DNA of 64,000 bases, taken from positions 2,976,001 through 3,040,000 of the forward strand of contig NZ_CP049331.1 of the NCBI RefSeq assembly GCF_011064285.1, given 5' to 3'. The notes under the pieces are model-generated. The model searched no databases. It saw only the letters and a program-made list of their open reading frames with translations, and was not told the DNA's origin. Both the position numbers and the translations under genes were made by a program. The DNA comes from Vibrio ziniensis (GTDB taxonomy: Bacteria; Pseudomonadota; Gammaproteobacteria; Enterobacterales; Vibrionaceae). Each line of letters starts with the position of its first letter. Position 1 is the stretch's first letter. This document shows, piece after piece, positions 37,103 to 46,249 of this stretch.

Positions 37103-37975
37103 TTACTTATAAGCTTGAATATTGTTTAAAGCCGCCTGCCAATCACTTGGTTTAATACCAAATTGATTTTCGATTTGTGAACAGTTTAATCGTGAGTTAG
37201 CTGGGCGTTTGGCTGGCGTTGGGTATGCCGATGTTGGAATAGAAGAAAGCTGTGGCTGCTTAACCAACACGTTATGTTGTTCTGCGGCTTGGAATATGGC
37301 TGACGCAAAATCAAACCAGCTGGCGTATGGCATGCCAGAGAAGTGATAAACACCCCATTGAGGTTGGTTGCCCTGCTCAATAAATTGCACCATCGCAATC
37401 AACGCGTCGGCAATGTCACCCGCATAGGTTGGGCCGCCAAACTGGTCACCCACAATGCTTAGCTCGTCGCGGCTTTGCGCTAAACGCAGCATGGTTTTTA
37501 CAAAGTTATTGCCATGTTCACCAAAAACCCAAGCGGTGCGTAAAATCAAATGCTGTGGGCAAGCTTCTGCTACTGCTTGTTCTCCCGCCAGTTTACTTTG
37601 CCCGTAAACACCTTGCGGCCCTGTGCTATCACTTTCTTGGTAGGGCTGTTCACCCGTTCCGTCAAACACATAATCGGTAGATATGTGCAGCATCACAGCA
37701 CCACACTCTTTGGCAGCTTGTGCCAAATAAAGTGGTCCATCACGGTTAATGGCGTAAGAAAGGTCAACTTCTTGTTCGGCACGGTCAACAGCGGTATGCG
37801 CTGCCGCGTTGATAATGTAATTAGGCTTGAACTCAGCCACCGTGTTTAGCACGGCTTCACGGTTAGTAATATCTAGCCCTTCGTAATCTAAAGCCAATAC
37901 CTCAGCTTGAGTTTTTAAACGCTCAGTCAGGCAATGCCCCACTTGGCCGTTACATCCGGTAATTAAAACTTTCAT
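37103..37975 (-). CDS. rfbD: dTDP-4-dehydrorhamnose reductase
   Basis: Last step of dTDP-L-rhamnose synthesis: reduction of the 4-keto sugar. 290 residues, with GCNGQVGHCL Rossmann loop, the ISTDYVFDGTG stretch and the YGQSKLAGE active-site Tyr-x-x-x-Lys. Eight bp separates it from rfbC. Order rfbB-rfbA-rfbD-rfbC is canonical. Confidence 0.96.
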   Translation of the reverse strand: MKVLITGCNGQVGHCLTERLKTQAEVLALDYEGLDITNREAVLNTVAEFKPNYIINAAAHTAVDRAEQEVDLSYAINRDGPLYLAQAAKECGAVMLHISTDYVFDGTGEQPYQESDSTGPQGVYGQSKLAGEQAVAEACPQHLILRTAWVFGEHGNNFVKTMLRLAQSRDELSIVGDQFGGPTYAGDIADALIAMVQFIEQGNQPQWGVYHFSGMPYASWFDFASAIFQAAEQHNVLVKQPQLSSIPTSAYPTPAKRPANSRLNCSQIENQFGIKPSDWQAALNNIQAYK

Positions 37976-37987
37976 TCTACTTCCTGC

Positions 37988-38857
37988 TTATTTAATTAAC
38001 GAATGTAAGTACTGACCATAGCCATTTTTCAGCATAGGTTTGGCAATCGTTTCTAATTGTTGGTTGGTTAGCCAACCGTTGCGCCAAGCAATTTCTTCTA
38101 AACAAGCCACTTTCAAACCTTGCACATTTTCAATGGTTTGAACAAAAGAAGAAGCTTCGTGTAAGCTTTCATGGGTGCCAGTATCTAACCACGCAAAACC
38201 ACGGCCTAATAACTCTACATTCAGTGAACCATCATTGAGGTACATTTCATTTAGGGTGGTAATTTCTAGCTCGCCACGTGCAGAGGGCTTCACTTGTTTT
38301 GCCATTTCTACAACGCGGTTATCGTAAAAATACAAACCCGTAACTGCGTAGTTTGATTTCGGCTTAAGCGGCTTTTCTTCAATGGAAACGGCTTTCATGT
38401 CTTGGTCGAACTCAACCACACCAAAACGTTCAGGATCTTTCACCTGATAGCCAAATACCGTTGCAATGCCTTGAGAAGTCAGCTCGCAAGCACGCTTCAA
38501 TTGTTTACCGAAAGACTGACCATAGAAAATATTGTCACCCAACACCAAACACGCAGAATCATTACCAATAAACTCTTCACCAATGATAAACGCTTGCGCT
38601 AAACCATCAGGGCTTGGCTGTACAGCGTATTGCAGGTTAATACCAAAATCGCTGCCATCACCCAGTAAACGTTTAAAGCTGTCGTTATCTTCCGGAGTGG
38701 TGATAATAAGAATGTCGCGAATGCCTGCTAACATCAGCGTTGAAAGCGGGTAATAAATCATCGGTTTGTCGTAAACCGGTAACAACTGTTTAGATACACC
38801 ACGAGTGATCGGGTATAAGCGTGTGCCAGAACCACCAGCAAGAATAATCCCTTTCAT
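37988..38857 (-). CDS. rfbA: glucose-1-phosphate thymidylyltransferase
   Basis: Makes dTDP-glucose from dTTP and glucose-1-phosphate. 289 residues from ATG 38857, which has a GGGGAA site upstream. It has the nucleotidyltransferase signature [21 protein letters not shown] and LGDNIFYG. Length and position next to rfbB and rfbD confirm the assignment. Confidence 0.97.
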   Translation of the reverse strand: MKGIILAGGSGTRLYPITRGVSKQLLPVYDKPMIYYPLSTLMLAGIRDILIITTPEDNDSFKRLLGDGSDFGINLQYAVQPSPDGLAQAFIIGEEFIGNDSACLVLGDNIFYGQSFGKQLKRACELTSQGIATVFGYQVKDPERFGVVEFDQDMKAVSIEEKPLKPKSNYAVTGLYFYDNRVVEMAKQVKPSARGELEITTLNEMYLNDGSLNVELLGRGFAWLDTGTHESLHEASSFVQTIENVQGLKVACLEEIAWRNGWLTNQQLETIAKPMLKNGYGQYLHSLIK

Positions 38858-38860
38858 CAA

Positions 38861-39925
38861 TTATTCCCCTGCACCTAAACGTTCCATGCTGTAAGAACCG
38901 TCTAATACTCGGCTCCACCATGTTGTGTTGTTTAAATACCACTCAACGGTTTTGCGAATGCCGCTTTCAAATGTTTCTTGCGGTTTCCAACCCAACTCAC
39001 GCTCAATTTTCGAAGCATCAATAGCGTAACGAACATCGTGACCTGGGCGGTCTTTTACGTAGGTGATTAAGTCTAGGTATTGAGCAACGCCTTGTGGCTT
39101 GTTGGGTACCAATTCTTCAAGCAGTGAACAAATTGTTTTCACCACTTCAATATTTGCTTTTTCGTTATGGCCGCCAATGTTGTAAGTTTCACCCACAGCC
39201 CCTTCTGTCACTACTTTGTAAAGTGCACGAGCATGATCTTCTACAAATAGCCAATCACGAATCTGCATACCATCGCCATACACTGGCAATGCTTTACCAT
39301 CCAAGGCATTGAGAATCATCAATGGGATCAGTTTTTCAGGGAAATGGAACGGGCCGTAGTTGTTAGAACAGTTGGTTACAATCGTCGGTAAACCGTAGGT
39401 ACGTAGCCATGCACGTACTAAGTGGTCGCTGGAAGCTTTTGAAGCAGAGTATGGAGATGAAGGCTCGTAAGAGGTCTCTTCAGTGAACAAATCGTCTGTG
39501 CCTTCCAAATCACCGTATACTTCATCAGTAGAGATATGGTGGAAACGAAATGCTGCTTTTTTATCGCTATCAAGTTGGTTCCAGTAGCTGCGAGCCGCTT
39601 CCAGTAGGGTGTAAGTGCCTACAATATTGGTTTCAATAAATGCCGCTGGGCCATCAATGGAACGGTCAACGTGCGATTCCGCCGCTAAATGCATCACAGC
39701 ATCTGGCTTGTGTTGGTTAAACACGCGGTCTAGTTCAGCGCGGTTACAAATATCTACTTGTTCAAATGTGTAACGCTCATTATCAGCAACACTTTCTAAA
39801 GATTCCAAGTTACCAGCATAGGTCAACTTATCAACGTTGATTACGCTATCTTGAGTGTCATTAATAATATGGCGAACCACTGCTGAACCAATAAAGCCAG
39901 CACCGCCAGTCACTAAAATTTTCAT
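38861..39925 (-). CDS. rfbB: dTDP-glucose 4,6-dehydratase
   Basis: Extended SDR enzyme converting dTDP-glucose to the 4-keto-6-deoxy sugar. 354 residues with the [11 protein letters not shown]ossmann loop, STDEVYG and the YSASK catalytic motif. First gene of the rmlBADC block. It touches the epimerase stop without a gap. Confidence 0.98.
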   Translation of the reverse strand: MKILVTGGAGFIGSAVVRHIINDTQDSVINVDKLTYAGNLESLESVADNERYTFEQVDICNRAELDRVFNQHKPDAVMHLAAESHVDRSIDGPAAFIETNIVGTYTLLEAARSYWNQLDSDKKAAFRFHHISTDEVYGDLEGTDDLFTEETSYEPSSPYSASKASSDHLVRAWLRTYGLPTIVTNCSNNYGPFHFPEKLIPLMILNALDGKALPVYGDGMQIRDWLFVEDHARALYKVVTEGAVGETYNIGGHNEKANIEVVKTICSLLEELVPNKPQGVAQYLDLITYVKDRPGHDVRYAIDASKIERELGWKPQETFESGIRKTVEWYLNNTTWWSRVLDGSYSMERLGAGE

Positions 39926-40933
39926 TTATTTCCCTTGATAGAATTCTTTGTACCACTTGACGAACTCAGCCACGCCTTCTTTCACATTTACACTTGGTAA
40001 ATAGCCGGTGGCTTCAAACAGCGCACTGGTATCTGCATAGGTCTGGTAAACATCACCTGGCTGCATCGGCATGAAGTTCTTTTTCACTTCAATGCCTAAT
40101 GAATCTTCTAATGCTTGTATGTAATCTAATAATTTAACTGGCTTACCGTTACCAATATTATAAACCTTGTAAGGTGCAGAGCTGGTTGCAGGTGAGCCGC
40201 TCTCAACTGTCCATTGTTCATTCTTTTCTGGCACAACATCTAAAATTCGAATAATGCCTTCGACAATGTCATCAATGTAAGTAAAATCTCGCTGCATATC
40301 ACCATGGTTGTATACATCAATCGCTTCACCATTGACGATTTTCTTGGTGAACTTAAATAGCGCCATATCTGGGCGACCCCACGGCCCGTAAACCGTAAAG
40401 AAGCGCAAGCCTGTGGTAGGAATGCCATAAAGGTGAGAATAGGTATGCGCCATCAGCTCGTTTGACTTTTTCGTTGCCGCATACAAAGACACAGGGTGAT
40501 CAACCGAATCATCGGTACTGAATGGGGTTTTGCCGTTTAGGCCATAGACTGAACTGGACGAAGCATAAACCAGATGCTTCACTTTATTGTGACGGCAGCC
40601 TTCTAAAATATTAAGGTGCCCTATCAGGTTACTGTCTGCATAAGCGAGTGGATTATCAATCGAATAACGAACGCCAGCTTGCGCAGCTAAGTGTACAACA
40701 CGGTCAAACTGCTCTTGCTCAAATAACGCTGGCACGGCAACTCTATCGGCAATATCCATTTTTACGAACTTGAAAAGCGGATGTTTGATACGTTCTAAGC
40801 GAGCGTATTTAAGATTAACATCGTAGTAGTCGTTTATATTATCAATACCAACGACATCGTGCCCTTGTTCAGTTAAACGCTCTACAACCGCACTACCAAT
40901 AAAACCAGCAGCACCAGTGACCAGTATTTTCAT
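39926..40933 (-). CDS. UDP-glucuronate 4-epimerase-like SDR
   Basis: An extended SDR, 335 residues, with [11 protein letters not shown], the AAQAGVRYS segment, SSSSVYG and YAATKKSNE. This set is typical of the UDP-glucuronate 4-epimerase / GalE-like branch that makes UDP-galacturonate. ATG at 40933 has GGAAAG just upstream. Two ugd copies in the window can supply UDP-GlcA. It is the first gene of the O-antigen operon, about 60 bp after the ops element. Confidence 0.88.
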   Translation of the reverse strand: MKILVTGAAGFIGSAVVERLTEQGHDVVGIDNINDYYDVNLKYARLERIKHPLFKFVKMDIADRVAVPALFEQEQFDRVVHLAAQAGVRYSIDNPLAYADSNLIGHLNILEGCRHNKVKHLVYASSSSVYGLNGKTPFSTDDSVDHPVSLYAATKKSNELMAHTYSHLYGIPTTGLRFFTVYGPWGRPDMALFKFTKKIVNGEAIDVYNHGDMQRDFTYIDDIVEGIIRILDVVPEKNEQWTVESGSPATSSAPYKVYNIGNGKPVKLLDYIQALEDSLGIEVKKNFMPMQPGDVYQTYADTSALFEATGYLPSVNVKEGVAEFVKWYKEFYQGK

Positions 40934-40991
40934 GCTTTCCCTATCCACACTTAATTGAATCTTTTTTATTTGTTTACAAGCGAATTTTTGA

Positions 40992-41003
40992 CATGCTACC
41001 GCC
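40992..41003 (-). promoter_or_regulatory. ops element within a JUMPStart-like leader
   Basis: The minus strand reads GGCGGTAGCATG, matching the RfaH-recruiting ops consensus. Upstream on that strand, CAGCTATGCGCA and further GC-containing bases resemble the JUMPStart region. It precedes the long minus-strand O-antigen operon at the classical place, so RfaH-dependent read-through is likely. Confidence 0.88.
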
Positions 41004-41347
41004 CTTAGGTTTCGCTCCTAAATTGCGCATAGCTGCCGGTTAAAATTGTTGCATACTTCAAATTGTCGGCAGAGTTTATACCAAAATAGTTTCAGGTGCG
41101 AACAAATGTAGGACAGCATTCTATTCATGCATTGTGTCAATAAGTAAACAACCATTTCACGCCAGTAAGACGAAATTCGTATCTTAATAAGGTTATTAGC
41201 ATTTATGTTTACAGTGAAGTAGACCCGCACAATTTAACAGCAAAAAATGTGGAATTTTCTTACAAAGCAAGCAGGGAATGCTTATGGTCATTAAAATACC
41301 ACCTCCCCTTATTGCAAGAGAAGGTGGTATGGTTTTAAAGCAAGAAT
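41004..41347. other. leader/promoter region between the O-antigen operon and the relic genes
   Basis: Holds the JUMPStart upstream bases and presumably the operon promoter (near 41100-41230, no strong hexamers identified). Its right part (41291-41330) contains a terminator hairpin for the downstream minus-strand genes. Confidence 0.5.
41291..41330 (-). terminator. terminator of the replication-protein-like gene pair
   Basis: Inverted repeat ATACCACCT / AGGTGGTAT with a bulged middle (CTCCCCTTATT resembles the A repeat). On the minus strand it is followed by TTTTAATG. Confidence 0.65.
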
Positions 41348-41668
41348 TTAGCCCATTCCGAAACAACAGCCGTTAAACAAACATTGGCAGCGAACCGCTT
41401 TGACTATTTGCTTACCCAACTCTAAATGAGTGGGCTTACGCTGCTGGTAAAGCGTGTCAATTTCAATGAAAATTCGCGCGTTACGTAGCATTGAATGCAG
41501 TAGGTTCTTCTCACTGATATTAAGCCGCTGACAAATTTCCACGATGGGGGTTGGTTGAGGATAATTCTCCACCAACAAATCTAACAACTCTCGCGTTCGC
41601 CCTTGCGCGGTGTGGGTTCTCGCCTGTAGCACTCGTCTTTCTGTTTCAACTAATAACAACCCTTCCAT
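41348..41668 (-). CDS. hypothetical protein with HTH-like helix pair
   Basis: A 106-residue protein with a helix-turn-helix-like stretch (PIVEICQRLNISEKNLLHSML) and a cysteine-containing C-terminus (CQCLFNGCCFG). It is 10 bp downstream of the replication-type gene and likely transcribed with it. It may regulate the same relic element; function unknown. Confidence 0.6.
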   Translation of the reverse strand: MEGLLLVETERRVLQARTHTAQGRTRELLDLLVENYPQPTPIVEICQRLNISEKNLLHSMLRNARIFIEIDTLYQQRKPTHLELGKQIVKAVRCQCLFNGCCFGMG

Positions 41669-41678
41669 TTTCTAACCC

Positions 41679-42491
41679 TCATTTCCGAGACTTATGCTGT
41701 TGAAGCATGTTTTGAATATGATCTTCAATTGAATGTTTGTGCCCACTCTGTCGGTATTCTTCGATGATGCGATCAGCCGCTCGTATGGAACCGGAGTGCG
41801 TTGAGTGTTGTTGCAAATACGATTTGCGATTTTGCTCTGCGTTTGCTTTGCGCCTTAGCCAGCCATTCACAAAATGCCCTAATTGTTCCACTGGCTTGCG
41901 TTTGTCTTGATTCACATACAGCCAAGCTCGCATTGCGTTCAGTTGTTCAAGCACATTCACACTTGGGTAGCTTTGTTGCAGAAGTTGATAAAACTCCTGA
42001 TAGATGGGCCAATCTCCCTCTTGGCTTGGCAAGTAAATCACCACCTGTTTTGGCTGTTGCTGTTGTGGATGTGGTTGTGGGGGCGTGATGGGCGCTGATT
42101 TGCACACCTCTTGAAGATCTTTTTCTATTTGATCTTTTATGTGTGCAGAATGTGCACTCTCTGTAAGTGCAAGTTTGTCACCCTCCCGCGTGTAGCTATG
42201 GTCTTGCTCGATATGGCAGTTATCAGGGATGCGCAGTTGATACAGATTGCTGCGTTGACGGCCTTTCTTGTCAAAGCGTTGAATTCGGGAGAGAAAGCCA
42301 TTCTGCTCGAGAATTTTGAGGTGACTTTTTACCGTTCGTAACGATGTTTCACAGTGCAGGGCAAGGTATTCACAGGAAGGGAAGCAGATGCCATGACCGT
42401 CTGCGTTGTGTGCAAGTTTTAATAAAAGCAACTTACTGATTGGGGAACCGGTTTTCACCGCCATAAATGAAGATATCAATTGTAGGCTCAT
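41679..42491 (-). CDS. phage/plasmid replication-type winged-helix protein
   Basis: A 270-residue protein with an N-terminal winged-helix/HTH domain (SKLLLLKLAHNADGHGICFPSCEYLALHCETSLRTVKSHLKILEQNGFLSR), a form common to prophage and plasmid replication initiators. A Gln/Pro-rich linker and a second helical domain follow. No other replication genes are near. Probably a relic of a mobile element; no origin repeats were seen in the 297-bp intergenic region upstream. Confidence 0.65.
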   Translation of the reverse strand: MSLQLISSFMAVKTGSPISKLLLLKLAHNADGHGICFPSCEYLALHCETSLRTVKSHLKILEQNGFLSRIQRFDKKGRQRSNLYQLRIPDNCHIEQDHSYTREGDKLALTESAHSAHIKDQIEKDLQEVCKSAPITPPQPHPQQQQPKQVVIYLPSQEGDWPIYQEFYQLLQQSYPSVNVLEQLNAMRAWLYVNQDKRKPVEQLGHFVNGWLRRKANAEQNRKSYLQQHSTHSGSIRAADRIIEEYRQSGHKHSIEDHIQNMLQQHKSRK

Positions 42492-42788
42492 CGATGCTCC
42501 TTATTCGCAATTCTGAGCCTTAACCTAAGCAAACCAAAGTGAGTTAGGGTTCCCACCACCAATTTGTTTAGCAGTGCTTATTTGTAGTTTTTCGAAGCAA
42601 ATTCTGTTTCTTCACTGAGAAAATTTTACAATCAAACATCGCTACGTGCTTCCACTCTCAAAATATTGAATAACCGCATGTTTTTCTCATTTTCGCCACC
42701 CTGACCAGCAAGGTTCATTTACCGTAATGGCGAAATATCAATTAGGAGGATGTTTTCACTTTAATTCCCCATCATAGGAGAACCATTT
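42492..42788. other. 297-bp divergent intergenic region
   Basis: Between the replication-type gene and the plus-strand hypothetical gene. It must hold both promoters. AATTAGGAGGATG and ATAGGAGAACC occur near its right end; the second is the ribosome binding site of the next gene. No iterons were found. Confidence 0.4.
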
Positions 42789-43280
42789 ATGTGTTTAACC
42801 ATGCGGCGTTTTATTGCGGTTTACTCCCCTTCAACCGCCAGTGTAGAAACTCAGCAACAAACCAGCTTGTTTGTACTCCCAGAACAAGAATTTGGTGAAT
42901 ATATCAGCTTGCCGACTTTTCTAGGCCAATTAGCGTTAGCCAGACGGACTTTCCCTATCGGCTATTCCCTCGCATACCTACGTTACATTCATACCCAGCC
43001 CAATTATTTCCGCTTTTTGCTTGAGTGGTTAAGACGCCAAATGCAACCCAGCACGCTAAACGCCCACCAGCAAACCGCGATTTCGCTTACTTGTTTGTAT
43101 CTGCTGTTGTACCAAGGACAAAAAGCCAGTTGCCAGCAAGCGCTAGCGGTTTATGGCTTCAAAAACTCACCGTCTCAGCCTGTGGAATCGGGGGTGGATT
43201 GGGTCGTCCTACTGAACCAGCATTTGGAAACACAACTGACGTTGTTTTTCGACAAGCTCAGTGAAAGCACCCGAGCTTAA
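42789..43280 (+). CDS. hypothetical protein of the lysis relic
   Basis: A 163-residue protein without recognised domain; helical and Gln/Leu-rich. GGAG lies 9 bases before the ATG. The last codons (SESTRA) are read from a stretch resembling the repeat spacer end (GTGAAAGCACCC), so the C-terminus may have been altered by the repeat. It precedes the amidase and holin genes. Function unknown. Confidence 0.55.
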   Translation: MCLTMRRFIAVYSPSTASVETQQQTSLFVLPEQEFGEYISLPTFLGQLALARRTFPIGYSLAYLRYIHTQPNYFRFLLEWLRRQMQPSTLNAHQQTAISLTCLYLLLYQGQKASCQQALAVYGFKNSPSQPVESGVDWVVLLNQHLETQLTLFFDKLSESTRA

Positions 43281-43436
43281 TTGCTTCCCCTCTTTTTTAG
43301 GGGAGATCCCATCTTTCTCCTCCCCTTTTCAAGGGGAGGTTGGGTGGGGTTATTTCATTTGCGCTTTATTGGTTGTGGCTAGTTCAGTGAAAGCACCCCC
43401 TCTAACTCCCCCTTCATAAGGGGGAGAACCAAGAGC
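43281..43436. repeat. A-B composite repeat plus partial unit
   Basis: Partial palindrome at 43281-43310, then A (43317-43351), spacer with TTATTTCA ... CAGTGAAAGCACC ends, and B in minus orientation (43394-43434). The first of a run of related composites extending to 44730. Confidence 0.85.
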
Positions 43437-43524
43437 TAATCACTTCAACGAAGGAGAACTCGAAGCAAATCACGTCAACAACTGGAAAACCAAGAGTAAG
43501 AACCATCACAACTAGAGAGGTTTT

Positions 43525-43980
43525 ATGACTCAACAACATCAACCAATGTGGATAACGGTACATTGCAGTGCAACACCACATTCGATGGACATAGGCTGTA
43601 GCGAAATACGCCGCTGGCATTTACAAAGAGGCTGGCAAGATATCGGCTATCACTATGTGATTCGACGAAATGGAACCATTGAACAAGGACGCCCACTACT
43701 ACAACAAGGGGCTCATGTGACGGGCAATAACAAAGGCAACATTGGAATATGTTTAGTGGGTGGCTGTGACAACAAACAGAAGCCGCAAGATAACTTCACC
43801 TTAGCGCAACGTAAGTCTTTGTTTACTTTGATTGAACAGCTACAGCAGCAATACAACATCGATGACAAACATGTTACCGCTCACTCACAGTGGAATAGCA
43901 GCAAAGCCTGCCCTGTTATTGTGATACAGAGTGAAGCAGAACGTCAGGAAGCCAACTCACTACTAAGGGAAAATGTATGA
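43525..43980 (+). CDS. T7-lysozyme-type N-acetylmuramoyl-L-alanine amidase (endolysin)
   Basis: A 151-residue amidase cleaving the lactyl-alanine bond of murein. The zinc ligands are visible: His in WITVHCSATPH near residue 12, His in HVTAHSQW near 115 and Cys in SKACP near 126. The length equals T7 lysozyme. There is no signal peptide, as expected for an endolysin released by a holin. GAGAGG lies 4 bases upstream of the ATG; the holin gene overlaps its end by 4 bp. Part of a phage-like relic. Confidence 0.88.
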   Translation: MTQQHQPMWITVHCSATPHSMDIGCSEIRRWHLQRGWQDIGYHYVIRRNGTIEQGRPLLQQGAHVTGNNKGNIGICLVGGCDNKQKPQDNFTLAQRKSLFTLIEQLQQQYNIDDKHVTAHSQWNSSKACPVIVIQSEAERQEANSLLRENV

Positions 43981-44315
43981 GTCTATTTGAGCGCATATTT
44001 GGTAGCCAAAAGTTGTTAGAAAAAGGCTTAGACACTCTGACCCAAACTGGAGATGCCATGTTTTTTACCGACGAAGAGAAATCTCAATACAAGCTAAACC
44101 TGCTGAAAGCCTACGAACCGTTTAAGTTAGTACAGCGCTATATCGTACTGCTATTTACGGTGCCTTACGTGGGGCTGCATGTCTGTGTCATTCTAGGTTG
44201 TATGCACGGTTTGGAATGGAAAACGTTAAGCGTGATGATTAATGATGCGTTTGGCTATCCCGTTCTGGCAGCCGTGGGGTTATATCTGACTGGTGGGGTG
44301 TTTAATAAAAAGTAG
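43977..44315 (+). CDS. phage holin-like membrane protein (3TM type)
   Basis: A 112-residue protein with a helical cytoplasmic N-terminus and two to three hydrophobic segments (about 52-72, 90-105). The overlap with the amidase gene (ATGA) and the gene order amidase-holin are typical of a lysis cassette of HP1-like phages. No other structural phage genes are present, so the pair is a relic or a domesticated release system. Confidence 0.75.
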   Translation: MSLFERIFGSQKLLEKGLDTLTQTGDAMFFTDEEKSQYKLNLLKAYEPFKLVQRYIVLLFTVPYVGLHVCVILGCMHGLEWKTLSVMINDAFGYPVLAAVGLYLTGGVFNKK

Positions 44316-44327
44316 AGGCTCAAAGCA

Positions 44328-44730
44328 CCTCCCCTTTTAAGGGAGGCTGGGTGGGGTTATTTTACTTGTGCTTCATTGGTTACGGCAAGTTCTGTGAAAG
44401 CACCCCCTCTAACTCCCCCTTCATAAGGGGGAGAACCAAGAGCAGAACACTTCAACAGCAGGAGAACTAACAGCGAAAATTAATCCTCCTCCCCTTTTCA
44501 AGGGGAGGCTGGGTGGGGTTATTTCACTTGTGCTTCATTGGTTACGGCAAGTTCTGTGAAAGCACCCCCTCTAACTCCCCCTTCATAAGGGGGAGAACCA
44601 AGAGCGAGCTACCTCAACTACAGGGGAACTCAAAGCGAGCAATTTTGATTTCATTGGACAGATAGCAAGCGGACTTAACACTCCTCCCCTTTTCAAGGGG
44701 AGGTTGGGTGGGGTTATTTCACTTGTGCTT
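44328..44730. repeat. three near-identical A(-B) composites in tandem
   Basis: A 44328-44358 with B 44402-44441; A 44485-44520 with B 44564-44600; A 44681-44715 without a B partner. The spacers share TTATTTCACTTGTGCTTC and end in GTTCTGTGAAAGCACC. Segments between composites are less conserved. The last A unit with its spacer runs to the cysN stop codon. Confidence 0.9.
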
Positions 44731-44752
44731 CATTGGTTGTGGCAAATTCGGT

Positions 44753-46168
44753 TTAAATGACTGAGCATCCCCATTCTGGGTAATGTTTACGCACGTAGGC
44801 GTTAAGTTCTTTTTCTGCTTGGGTATATTCACGCGCTGTTGTTTGCGCTTGTTGGCTACCGTTCAAAGATTCAATCATCCCTGCACCTACGGTCACATTG
44901 GTATGGCGGTCAATGATAATAAAGGAACCCGTTTGTGGCAGTTTTCGATATTCATCCATCGGCATTGGTTCGGTAACACTGATGGTCGCCATAGCAATTT
45001 CATTGAGCTCTAGCGTTTCAGCATTCTCAGCATGGTGCTCCAGTGTATTCACATCCACTTTGTATTCGATGGACGACACTTTACCAACCGATGTTTTGGT
45101 CGCAAATTTGAAGAGGTATTCTTTTCGCGTGCGCATAGACGTTTCATCCATCCACACCACATGAGCCTGACACTCTTTCAACACTAATGGCTCATAACCG
45201 GTATGAACCAACATATCACCACGCGAGACATCTATCTCATCTTCAAGAGTAAGTGTAATGGCCTGCCCTGGCTGTACCGTTTGCAGTTCACCGTCATAGG
45301 TATAAATAGACTTCACTTTCGAGGTTTTCCCCGAAGGAAGCGCCGTCACTTCATCACCTACTTGCACAATACCTGATGCCAATGTGCCGCAGAAACCACG
45401 GAAATTTAGGTTGGGACGGTTAACGTACTGCACAGGGAAACGCATATGCTCTAAATCTTTATCCTTATCCACTTTTACCGTTTCCAGTAGCTTCATCAAC
45501 GTGGCACCTGGATACCAATCCATTTTTTCACTCGGGGTGACGACGTTATCGCCTTTCAGTGCTGAAATAGGTACAAAGCGAATATCATCGATATCGAAGC
45601 CTTTCGCCATTTCACGAAAGTCAGCTTTGATTTTTTGATACACATCCTGACTGTATTCCATTAAGTCCATTTTGTTGATGGCAACAATGATGTGCTTAAT
45701 GCCTAACAGTGAACAAATATAACTGTGTCGACGAGTTTGCGTTTGAATACCACGACGAGCATCTACGATAACAATCGCCAAATCACACGTTGACGCACCC
45801 GTTACCATATTGCGGGTGTACTGTTCGTGCCCTGGGGTGTCCGCAATAATGAATTTACGTTTATCCGTCGAGAAATAGCGGTAGGCAACATCAATCGTGA
45901 TGCCTTGTTCGCGTTCAGATTGCAAACCATCAACCAATAGCGCCAAGTCAAACGCTTCATCTGTGGTATTAAATTTTTGCGAATCTTTTTCAATCGCGGC
46001 CATTTGGTCTTCATAGATGAGCTTTGAGTCAAATAACAAACGACCAATCAAAGTGGACTTACCGTCATCAACGTTACCGCAGGTTAAAAATCGCAGTAAA
46101 TCTTTGTTTTCATGCACTTTTAAATAAGCTTCAATATCTTGTGCAATCAGTTCTGAAGAGTGAGACAT
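44753..46168 (-). CDS. cysN: sulfate adenylyltransferase subunit 1 (GTPase)
   Basis: GTPase subunit of ATP sulfurylase, which makes adenylylsulfate from sulfate and ATP together with CysD. 471 residues with G1 loop GNVDDGKST near residue 31, [12 protein letters not shown] near 110, NKMD near 168, and an elongation-factor-like C-terminal beta-barrel. It is the last gene of the minus-strand sulfate cluster. The DHH gene lies 81 bp upstream. Unlike the usual cysDNC order, cysD is separated from cysN by three genes. Confidence 0.97.
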   Translation of the reverse strand: MSHSSELIAQDIEAYLKVHENKDLLRFLTCGNVDDGKSTLIGRLLFDSKLIYEDQMAAIEKDSQKFNTTDEAFDLALLVDGLQSEREQGITIDVAYRYFSTDKRKFIIADTPGHEQYTRNMVTGASTCDLAIVIVDARRGIQTQTRRHSYICSLLGIKHIIVAINKMDLMEYSQDVYQKIKADFREMAKGFDIDDIRFVPISALKGDNVVTPSEKMDWYPGATLMKLLETVKVDKDKDLEHMRFPVQYVNRPNLNFRGFCGTLASGIVQVGDEVTALPSGKTSKVKSIYTYDGELQTVQPGQAITLTLEDEIDVSRGDMLVHTGYEPLVLKECQAHVVWMDETSMRTRKEYLFKFATKTSVGKVSSIEYKVDVNTLEHHAENAETLELNEIAMATISVTEPMPMDEYRKLPQTGSFIIIDRHTNVTVGAGMIESLNGSQQAQTTAREYTQAEKELNAYVRKHYPEWGCSVI

Positions 46169-46249
46169 AAGAATCCTTTCTACTTAGTAAACCGTTAAGT
46201 TAAACAACTCATCTAAAAGCATCACTTTGAATCCAATAAACCGCCGCTA

